From NCBI GenBank assembly GCA_023954795.1, contig JAGSHA010000059.1:1-12085 (forward strand): a stretch of 12,085 nucleotides of DNA, given 5' to 3'. Shown here piece after piece: positions 6,972 to 12,085 of this stretch. A program made the translations under genes and the position numbers. This DNA comes from Oceanospirillaceae bacterium. Lineage in GTDB: Bacteria > Pseudomonadota > Gammaproteobacteria > Pseudomonadales > Balneatricaceae. The notes under the pieces were generated by a model. It searched no databases. It saw only the letters and a program-made list of their open reading frames with translations, and was not told the origin of the DNA. Positions within the stretch are counted from its first letter, which is position 1; each line of letters begins with the position of its first letter.

Positions 6972-7220
6972 TTGAACAACATAAAGTGGAAAGCAATATC
7001 TGCCATCGGTGCGATGCACATATCGTTCTGGTTCAATCTCCCGTGGGTGTTGGGGATTATATTGCTGGCATGGGTCATACCCGATATCCGAAGCGGTCAG
7101 ACACACTTTTTTGAGAATCTCAGTAAGCATAGAGATCCAGTCTTGTATTGGCTGGTAATCGTCACCTGGATTTTCTTTGGCATCTATTTGCTAAACCCAA
7201 CACCTGCTCTGCTTCAATAA
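6972..7220 (+). CDS. Small two-helix membrane protein, unknown function
   Basis: I do not recognise this 82-residue protein. Translation from TTG at 6972 is well supported by AGGAGG at 6961-6966, five bases upstream. The gene begins 19 bases after the radical SAM stop, so the two should be one transcript. Hydrophobic segments lie at about 20-37 and 58-74. The connecting stretch (39-56: IRSGQTHFFENLSKHRDP) is charged and His-rich, and the N-terminus has NNIKWK. It could anchor the radical SAM enzyme at the membrane or partner the divergent ABC membrane domain; both are inferences from position. Confidence 0.75.
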   Translation: MNNIKWKAISAIGAMHISFWFNLPWVLGIILLAWVIPDIRSGQTHFFENLSKHRDPVLYWLVIVTWIFFGIYLLNPTPALLQ

Positions 7221-7250
7221 CACAAACATCAAATGCCTTTAAGGCCCGTC

Positions 7251-7291
7251 AAAACAAAAAAGCCGGTTCAGAGTGCAGTCCGAACCGGCTT
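7251..7291 (-). terminator. Rho-independent terminator of the racemase operon
   Basis: A 10-bp stem, AAGCCGGTTC (7260-7269, with the final A of the A-run) and GAACCGGCTT (7282-7291), has a 12-base loop. On the minus strand it lies 50 bases beyond the racemase stop and is followed by a T-rich tract from 7251-7260. On the plus strand there is no T-run after the stem, so it would not serve the convergent radical SAM unit efficiently. A further hairpin, GCGCAGTC-ATC-GACTGCGC (7307-7325), lies between it and the stop codon. Confidence 0.8.
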
Positions 7292-7340
7292 CAGGGTGGG
7301 CCTGGCGCGCAGTCATCGACTGCGCTGTATCACTAATCTA

Positions 7341-8057
7341 TCAGGCGATCTGACGATCCACAGTCGCAGCGACCATACGGGTCAGACTGCTCAGGTCAAA
7401 GATTGGCAATCCAAATCGAGCCTGTAGTTTTGGCGCAAAGTGGGACAGGTCCGTACACTCCAGCACCACCGCACCCACATCCGGGTTCTGATCCAGCATA
7501 TTCTGAACCACTGAGCACAGCTCTTCTTCGAACAGGTCCATATCCAGATCATTAGTCTCACCACGCAGAATCACTTCAGCAAACTGCTTCTGCTCCTGCA
7601 TGCCTGCCACCACGATCGGCTCATCAGCAATACCAACACCTTTCAGATGATCCTCGGACAAGGCATCACTGTTGGCGACGACGACACCGACCTTCTGGTC
7701 ACGCTTCAGCATACGAGAGACCAGCGGTACCTGAATCAGGCTAGACATAAAGACCGGGACATCCACGGCATCGGCGATCTCTTTTTGATGCAGAGCCAGA
7801 AAACCGCAGCTGCCTGTGATCGCCTTCACACCTTCGCGCTCCAGTTCTTGCGCCGCTTCGATAAAGGGTTTCAGCAGCTCAGGATCACGTTCACGGATTA
7901 AGCGGTCAATCGTAGCCCCCTGCACCGTTTTATAGAAAACAGGGAAATCGAAACTGCCCGGATGTTTAATATGGCCATCGGGTTTCGGGAAGTAGGATTC
8001 CAATGAGATCACGCCCATGGTCAACCCACAAATATTGATGCCGCCTTTAATAATCAT
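7341..8057 (-). CDS. Asp/Glu/hydantoin racemase superfamily protein
   Basis: This is a 238-residue cytoplasmic protein of the two-domain aspartate/glutamate racemase fold. The two expected catalytic cysteines are visible: Cys84 in TGSCGF and Cys201 in LECTDLSHF, one per pseudo-symmetric half. That supports cofactor-independent two-base racemisation, although decarboxylases and maleate isomerases of this superfamily look similar. AAAGG lies seven bases before the ATG. It is the last gene of a three-gene operon, 37 bases after the FAD dehydrogenase gene and followed by the terminator. With a D-amino-acid dehydrogenase and an imine hydrolase upstream, it probably feeds the D-isomer of an amino acid or amino-acid-like compound into oxidation. 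The exact substrate cannot be read from the sequence. Confidence 0.85.
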   Translation of the reverse strand: MIIKGGINICGLTMGVISLESYFPKPDGHIKHPGSFDFPVFYKTVQGATIDRLIRERDPELLKPFIEAAQELEREGVKAITGSCGFLALHQKEIADAVDVPVFMSSLIQVPLVSRMLKRDQKVGVVVANSDALSEDHLKGVGIADEPIVVAGMQEQKQFAEVILRGETNDLDMDLFEEELCSVVQNMLDQNPDVGAVVLECTDLSHFAPKLQARFGLPIFDLSSLTRMVAATVDRQIA

Positions 8058-8094
8058 AAATGTACCTTTATTTTTGTTCTCTGGTCGCCGCGTA

Positions 8095-9336
8095 TCAGCT
8101 AAAACGTGCAGCGGAAAATGGTGTCAGGTCGACCGATGGGGTCTGGCCTTGAATACTTTCAGCAATCAGCTGGCCGGTAATGGCACCGAAGGTCAAACCC
8201 AGATGCCCATGACCAAATCCAACACTGATCCGGGGATGCTGCTCTAACGGACCAATCACCGGCAGTGAATCCGGTGTTGATGGACGACTGCCCACCCAGG
8301 TCGATTTAATCTCCGGTGTATCATCCAGCATCACTTTGGCGTGCTCTAACATGGTTTCAGCACGCTGCGGGTTCAATGGCGCATCCGCAGACGCAAACTC
8401 CGCCGTACCGGCGAGACGCACGCCATCGGCCATTGGGGTCAAAAACACCGCTTTATCCAACCACCCGACCGGACGGCTGAGCTGTTTATCGCCAATATCC
8501 AACGTCAGATGATATCCACGCTCGCTTACCAGCGGCACTTTCACACCCAACGGCGCCAGCAGCGATTTAGAGGCCACACCCGTGCAGATCACCACACGAT
8601 CAAAACTAACAGAATGCTGAGACAAACGCAGATCAACGCCGTCTTCTTTAGGCTTCACTGCCAATACTTCATCCTGCGCGATGATGCCGCCATTGGCGGT
8701 AAAGTGATGCGCATAACGACGACTCAGCTCCAACGGACTGACCGTAAAGCGAGTGTCGGGATAAAAAACGCCACCGGCGTGAAAACCTGCAAGATCAGGC
8801 TCTAAGTCACGCACCTGTTTAGCACTCAGAAACTGGAGGTTAACTCCCTGCTCCCGACGCTCTCTCAGATCGCCTTGCTGCGCGGTAGCAAAACCGTCTT
8901 CTGTTGCAAACAGCCCCAGACAACCCTCAGATTTAATAAGATCCGCCGCGCCCGTCAGCGCCAACAGATCTCGATCCGCTTGCTGGGTATGTTCTTGCAA
9001 TGCTTTTAATGCCGCCTTGCCCTGTACATACTTTGCAGGGAAACAGGCCTTGAAGAATCCCCAGCCATAGGGCATCAGGGATGGGAGATAACTGCCTTGC
9101 ATGGAGAGCGGACTTGTTTTGTCCAGCAACATACCCGGCATCTTGCACATCATCGCAAACTTGGCGAACGGTAAGCGGGCATAATCAGCAAACAACCCGG
9201 CATTACCGAAGGATGCACCCATACCCGGCGCTTCCTTGTCGATGACAGTGACTTTATATCCCGCCTTTTGCAGGCTAAGTGCAGTGGATAGACCCACCAC
9301 CCCAGCACCGATAATCGCAATATGTGAACTTTGCAT
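8095..9336 (-). CDS. FAD-dependent D-amino-acid dehydrogenase-like oxidoreductase (DadA-like)
   Basis: The 413-residue product begins with a dinucleotide-binding fold: Gly10-x-Gly12-x2-Gly15 in IIGAGVVGLS, then VTVIDKE with Asp33 for the ADP-ribose. It ends with WVGSRPSTPDSLPVIG at about 347-362 and GFGHGHLGLTFGAITGQL at about 373-390, the C-terminal FAD-site block of DadA and related members of the DAO family. RGYHLTL near 273-279 also fits. These enzymes oxidise D-amino or N-substituted amino acids to imino acids and reduce a quinone or an electron-transfer protein at the inner membrane. A RidA-like gene directly upstream would remove the imine. I leave the symbol open because dadA proper, glycine oxidase and hydroxyproline-type dehydrogenases resemble one another. 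No ribosome-binding sequence is obvious; a hairpin lies just upstream. Confidence 0.85.
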   Translation of the reverse strand: MQSSHIAIIGAGVVGLSTALSLQKAGYKVTVIDKEAPGMGASFGNAGLFADYARLPFAKFAMMCKMPGMLLDKTSPLSMQGSYLPSLMPYGWGFFKACFPAKYVQGKAALKALQEHTQQADRDLLALTGAADLIKSEGCLGLFATEDGFATAQQGDLRERREQGVNLQFLSAKQVRDLEPDLAGFHAGGVFYPDTRFTVSPLELSRRYAHHFTANGGIIAQDEVLAVKPKEDGVDLRLSQHSVSFDRVVICTGVASKSLLAPLGVKVPLVSERGYHLTLDIGDKQLSRPVGWLDKAVFLTPMADGVRLAGTAEFASADAPLNPQRAETMLEHAKVMLDDTPEIKSTWVGSRPSTPDSLPVIGPLEQHPRISVGFGHGHLGLTFGAITGQLIAESIQGQTPSVDLTPFSAARFS

Positions 9337-9344
9337 ATTCGCTA

Positions 9345-9362
9345 CGTGGTGGGTTCACCACG
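9345..9362 (-). promoter_or_regulatory. Intercistronic hairpin before the dehydrogenase start
   Basis: A perfect 7-bp stem, CGTGGTG (9345-9351) with CACCACG (9356-9362), closes on a four-base loop within the 36-base gap between the RidA-like and dehydrogenase genes. In the mRNA its foot lies eight bases from the ATG at 9336, where the ribosome-binding site should be, and no canonical site is present. It could modulate translation or stabilise a processed transcript. It lacks a T-run and is not a terminator. Confidence 0.5.
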
Positions 9363-9372
9363 CCTCAGTAAC

Positions 9373-9738
9373 TTAAGCTTTTGCGGCCACAACCTGAATT
9401 TCTACCAGAAGTTCAGGGCGGGCCAGACGGGATTCAACACACGCACGTACCGGTGCATTCTCACTGTCGACCCACGCATCCCAGACCTCGTTCATCTGGG
9501 CAAACTGGCGAATATCGGAGACCCAAATATTGGCACTGATTAGATGGCTTTTGTCACTTCCGGCATCAGCCAGCAATGCATCGATCTGTGCCAGTATCTG
9601 GCGGGTTTGCCCCGCCATATCTTCAGACGGGTCTTTTGCAACCTGACCGGCGGTCCAGACGATGTCGGCAAAGCTCACCAGCTGACTCATACGTTGATTG
9701 GAATGTTGGCGTTGGATCATTTCATACTCACTTGTCAT
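9373..9738 (-). CDS. RidA/YoaB-like imine (enamine) deaminase family protein
   Basis: This 121-residue protein belongs to the RidA/YjgF/YER057c family, small trimeric cytosolic proteins that hydrolyse reactive imines and enamines to 2-oxo acids and ammonia. The signature is MNEVWDAWVDSENAPVRAC at 82-100 and VEIQVVAAK at 112-120. Arg98 in APVRAC corresponds to the substrate-carboxylate-binding Arg105 of E. coli RidA. The position of RidA Glu120 is Gln here (VEIQ); E. coli YoaB, as I recall it, also lacks Glu there, so this is a YoaB-type trait rather than decay. The start is ambiguous: ATG at 9738 has a weak GAAGAAAA upstream, while Met7 (9718-9720) follows GTGAG and would match the usual YoaB N-terminus. 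It is the first gene of the operon; its neighbour's predicted product is exactly the substrate class it handles. Confidence 0.9.
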   Translation of the reverse strand: MTSEYEMIQRQHSNQRMSQLVSFADIVWTAGQVAKDPSEDMAGQTRQILAQIDALLADAGSDKSHLISANIWVSDIRQFAQMNEVWDAWVDSENAPVRACVESRLARPELLVEIQVVAAKA

Positions 9739-9987
9739 CAGTTTTCTTCAGCGGGCTAGCCGAGTTGGATCTGAGCCAACGGACCAGTTCATCCCTGTTG
9801 TCGTCTCATGTTTTCGTCTTTTGCATGAACACATCATTGTGTAACTGGTCAATCGGCAGCCTGAATCATCAAAACAGTGAACCTGCCTGCCCCGTAGGAC
9901 TGATACGGAAATACAGACATGAATAATTTGCAGACAGTGGGATGACTGAACGAGATAAGAGAAGGGATCAAGATGCAAAGTGAACAC

Positions 9988-10003
9988 CGTGATTTGTTTC
10001 ACG
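9988..10003. promoter_or_regulatory. Candidate CRP/Vfr-like binding site
   Basis: CGTGA-TTTGTT-TCACG contains the GTGA-N6-TCAC core of CRP-family sites with exact spacing, though the outer bases are C/G instead of T/A. It lies about 250 bases upstream of the RidA-like gene and over 500 bases before tctB, so its target is unclear. One match in a long AT-rich region may be chance. Confidence 0.3.
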
Positions 10004-10246
10004 TTGCGAGCACACACGATGCGTATATTGAGAAGCTTCTTTTATTTTTATATTCAGCCTGATGTCTAAAACAATTCAGGTCAGAGCCTTGATGCAATTA
10101 TTATTTGCCTCAGAAAATATAATCACAAATCGTATTTATTTAAGATTTCATCAGAATTTCTTATATTCAAAAATATCGCGCCCTGGATCTGTGCATCGGC
10201 TTCAATGCACTCAGCGCTATCCGTCTTAAGAGGCAGTAAGGAAAAC

Positions 10247-10306
10247 ATGGCGCCACTTTCTTCTAAAAGTATTCTGACTGACACAACACCCAACAACGCC
10301 ACCTGA
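10247..10306 (+). CDS. Possible 19-residue ORF in the tctB upstream region
   Basis: ATG at 10247 is preceded by AAGGA (10239-10243 region) at close spacing and opens a 19-codon frame, MAPLSSKSILTDTTPNNAT, ending at TGA 10304-10306. There is no run of one amino acid, no membrane segment and no following attenuator-like hairpin, so a leader-peptide role is not supported. The ribosome-binding match is the only reason to list it. Confidence 0.15.
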   Translation: MAPLSSKSILTDTTPNNAT

Positions 10307-10443
10307 ACACTTTGGTTTTCTCTAATAACCCCACCCGTCGCGTTTTTATATCCCGATCTAGACTTGTATATAGAGAGGATAGAGACGACCTAAAAACATA
10401 AGCAAAACTTATATAATCAAATATTTTTTAGAATTGTATCTAT

Positions 10444-10465
10444 ATTCAGTTTATTTACACTGAAT
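10444..10465. promoter_or_regulatory. Dyad upstream of tctB
   Basis: ATTCAGT (10444-10450) and ACTGAAT (10459-10465) form a perfect 7-8-7 dyad about 120 bases before the tctB ATG and about 30 bases downstream of a TATAAT sequence at 10412-10417. If that box is the -10 of the tctBA promoter, the dyad lies just inside the transcript, where a repressor or an RNA hairpin could act. No T-run follows. Confidence 0.3.
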
Positions 10466-10585
10466 GAATCAGCGACCTATGGCGTCACCAGTTCAATGGC
10501 CGTAAATGAATTGACCGCCCGCTAGAGGCACCGTGTGAACGGCAAGCGCAGGTCGAATAAAAATAAGAAATACTTAGGTATTACA

Positions 10586-11050
10586 ATGGATAGAAGAAAA
10601 ATAGACGTCGTTGTATCGACGTTCTTGATCATCGTTTCGGTGATCATCCTAACCAACGACAACCTTGTAGAAGGTGGTGCGGAAAGTGACCTGGGGATTA
10701 TGTTTCTGCCCCGCGTGGTTGCTGGCCTTATGCTCATCTTTGCGGCGACTATCGCTATCCAGTCATTCAGCAAACTCTCCAAGGGTGCCGAGCTTGAAGG
10801 CCAGGAACTGATTGTGACGGACGGTTTCCGCGGCATCTTTATATACATCGGTATTTTTGTAGCCTATTGGCTTGCCGTTCCGCACCTCGGATTCATGGTT
10901 ACAACGCCCTTTATCATGCTGGCCGTCGCCATACTCCTAGGTGGCCGTAACTGGATACCAATCATTGCGATATCTGTTATCACCCCCGTTCTGATCTATT
11001 ACGGATCCAGAGAGTTTCTGCGGGTCTATCTGCCAACCTGGACACTGTAA
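10586..11050 (+). CDS. tctB: Tripartite tricarboxylate transporter small membrane subunit TctB
   Basis: The 154-residue product has the TctB plan: a short charged start (MDRRKID), a first helix at about 8-23, LPRVVAGLMLIFAATIAIQS at 41-60, a polar loop, hydrophobic segments at about 83-119, and a last helix at about 123-140 before SREFLRVYLP. TctB is the small, poorly conserved inner-membrane subunit of TTT importers, which use a periplasmic binding protein and an ion gradient to take up carboxylates. I chose ATG at 10586, with TAGG seven bases upstream, because it gives the usual N-terminus. A GTG at 10535 with AGAGG six bases upstream would add 17 basic, polar residues and cannot be excluded. 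tctA follows after 14 bases. Confidence 0.87.
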   Translation: MDRRKIDVVVSTFLIIVSVIILTNDNLVEGGAESDLGIMFLPRVVAGLMLIFAATIAIQSFSKLSKGAELEGQELIVTDGFRGIFIYIGIFVAYWLAVPHLGFMVTTPFIMLAVAILLGGRNWIPIIAISVITPVLIYYGSREFLRVYLPTWTL

Positions 11051-11064
11051 GGGGAGATATTCAG

Positions 11065-12085
11065 ATGTTTGATAATATTCTTAGCGGTTTCTCATCTATC
11101 CTCGCAATTGGTCCGATTCTGGGCATTATTGCAGGCGTTTTCATCGGTATTACCTTCGGCGCAATCCCAGGTATCTCCTGCATCATGGCCATCGCCATCA
11201 TGCTGCCAATGACCTTTTATGTCGATCCGATCATCGGTATTACCATGCTGCTGGCGGTCTATAAAGCCGGTATTTATGGCGGTTCAATTTCGGCCATCCT
11301 GATCAACACACCCGGGGCGGCGGCATCGTTCCTGACCGCTCAGGACGGTCATGCACTGACGAAATCAGGCAAAGCCGGTAAAGCACTGGATATGTCCCTG
11401 TTTGCATCCGTCTCCGGTGAGATGATCGCTACACTGGTACTGATTCTGGTGGCGGCACCGATCTCTGCAATTTCATTGCAAGCCGGCCCGATTGAAAAAG
11501 TGTTCCTGCTGCTGTTTGCCTTCACCGTGATTGGCTCGATGGCGGGTGAATCCATTCCGCGCGGTTTGTTGTCCTGCTGTCTGGGTATGCTGTTCGCAAT
11601 GGTGGGTATGGACTCCATAACCGGGACCGCCCGTTTTACATTCGGTGTTGATGAGCTGATCGGTGGCTTTACGTTCACGCCGATGTTGATCGGTATTCTG
11701 GTGATGCCAGAGGTGATCAATGTAATCCGCAGGCGCAAGATACCCCATCATGAGCTCGCGATTACCCATTCGCCGAATCCGGCTGATAACCGCATCAGCT
11801 TTAAAGAGTTCCGTGGCGTCTTCCGCACCATCCTGAAATCCAGTGGTATAGGTACCTTTATCGGTGCGCTACCGGGTTTGGGTTCAAGTACTGCGGCGTT
11901 TATCGCCTACGGTGAAGCAAAGCGCACCTCTAAAAAACCTGACGAGTACGGCAAAGGCTCTACTGAAGGTATCGCAGCGGCAGAATCGGCCAACAACGCA
12001 GTCTGCGGTTCCAGCATGATTCCAATGCTGACCCTGAGTATTCCGGGTGACGACGTTGCCGCACTGTTGATGGGCGCGTTCCTGA
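11065..12085 (+). CDS. tctA: Tripartite tricarboxylate transporter large membrane subunit TctA (C-terminus beyond window)
   Basis: The first 340 residues of a protein that is usually about 500 are present. Family blocks are IGITFGAIPGISCIMAIAIM at 27-46, YGGSISAILINTPGAAAS at 71-88, and a second copy of the first block, TFIGALPGLGSSTAAFIAYG at 264-283. The two GxxPG repeats are a hallmark of TctA, the channel-forming inner-membrane subunit of TTT transporters. GGGGAG at 11051-11056 is a strong ribosome-binding site eight bases before the ATG. The gene is clearly cotranscribed with tctB. No tctC binding-protein gene precedes the pair, unlike many TTT operons; it may follow tctA outside the window or be encoded elsewhere. 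The substrate is unknown, although the nearby amino-acid oxidation operon suggests a dicarboxylate or amino-acid derivative. Confidence 0.92.
   Translation, partial: MFDNILSGFSSILAIGPILGIIAGVFIGITFGAIPGISCIMAIAIMLPMTFYVDPIIGITMLLAVYKAGIYGGSISAILINTPGAAASFLTAQDGHALTKSGKAGKALDMSLFASVSGEMIATLVLILVAAPISAISLQAGPIEKVFLLLFAFTVIGSMAGESIPRGLLSCCLGMLFAMVGMDSITGTARFTFGVDELIGGFTFTPMLIGILVMPEVINVIRRRKIPHHELAITHSPNPADNRISFKEFRGVFRTILKSSGIGTFIGALPGLGSSTAAFIAYGEAKRTSKKPDEYGKGSTEGIAAAESANNAVCGSSMIPMLTLSIPGDDVAALLMGAFL

Larger units (their letters stand above)
9739..10585. other. Long intergenic region between divergent operons
   Basis: About 850 bases lie between the leftward RidA operon and rightward tctBA, and no gene is convincing. 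The part from about 10030 to 10480 is visibly AT-rich and unlike the flanking genes. Contents I can name are a CRP-like dyad at 9988-10003, a possible 19-codon ORF at 10247-10306, a perfect TATAAT at 10412-10417 without a good -35, and a dyad at 10444-10465. Open frames in 9748-10017 on either strand have unfamiliar, Cys/Ser/Arg-rich translations and no ribosome-binding sites. The size would suit a lost regulator or solute-binding protein gene, but I see no recognisable remnant. Confidence 0.6.

Noticed and set aside
7235..7245. GCCTTTAAGGC hairpin considered as a terminator for the radical SAM unit
   Set aside because: The stem is only five base pairs and there is no T-run after it on the plus strand.
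9748..10017. Minus-strand 89-codon frame upstream of the RidA-like gene
   Set aside because: There is no ribosome-binding site, the composition is unfamiliar and rich in Cys, Ser and Arg, and it occupies the expected promoter region of the operon.
10252..10268. TGGCGCCACTTTCTT considered as a sigma-54 promoter
   Set aside because: The second element lacks TTGC at the correct spacing from the GG, so the -24/-12 pattern fails.
9783..10495. 9-bp direct repeat ACCAGTTCA at 9783-9791 and 10487-10495, considered as a shared regulator site
   Set aside because: A 9-base match between two places in an 850-base stretch is expected about once by chance, and the flanks do not agree.

Overview
The window looks like chromosomal DNA of a marine gammaproteobacterium, most likely of the Oceanospirillaceae kind. 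This is inferred from moderate G+C content, the protein families and their combination; no rRNA or marker gene is present to prove it. Both edges cut through genes: a molybdoenzyme gene on the left (minus strand) and tctA on the right (plus strand).

Layout. (1) 1-1440, minus: first 480 codons of a SoeA-type sulfite dehydrogenase molybdopterin subunit, with dyad symmetries in its upstream region. (2) 1441-1878: 438 bases without a gene, holding a G8 run, a REP/MITE-like structure with perfect 20-bp inverted arms, and the terminator of the next gene. (3) 1879-3312, minus: an aldehyde dehydrogenase. (4) 3591-4514, minus: a RarD-type EamA permease with its own promoter. (5) 4692-5561, minus: a stand-alone six-helix ABC-exporter membrane domain with no ATPase domain, diverging from (6) 5711-7220, plus: a cobalamin-binding-type radical SAM protein and a two-helix membrane protein. 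One palindrome carries the -35 boxes of both divergent promoters. (7) 7341-9738, minus: a compact three-gene operon of RidA-like protein, FAD-dependent D-amino-acid dehydrogenase-like protein and Asp/Glu-type racemase, closed by a terminator. (8) 9739-10585: about 850 bases, largely AT-rich and without a convincing gene. (9) 10586-12085, plus: tctB and the start of tctA, membrane subunits of a tripartite tricarboxylate transporter.

How the genes work together. The racemase, dehydrogenase and RidA genes form a coherent catabolic cassette: interconversion of enantiomers, oxidation of the D-amino or N-substituted amino acid to an imine, and imine hydrolysis to the 2-oxo acid plus ammonia. The divergently placed TctBA could import its substrate, but this is only a positional inference. 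The least described part is the divergent radical SAM / 2-TM protein / ABC membrane-domain cluster with its shared operator-like sequence. It is the best candidate for an uncharacterised system here.
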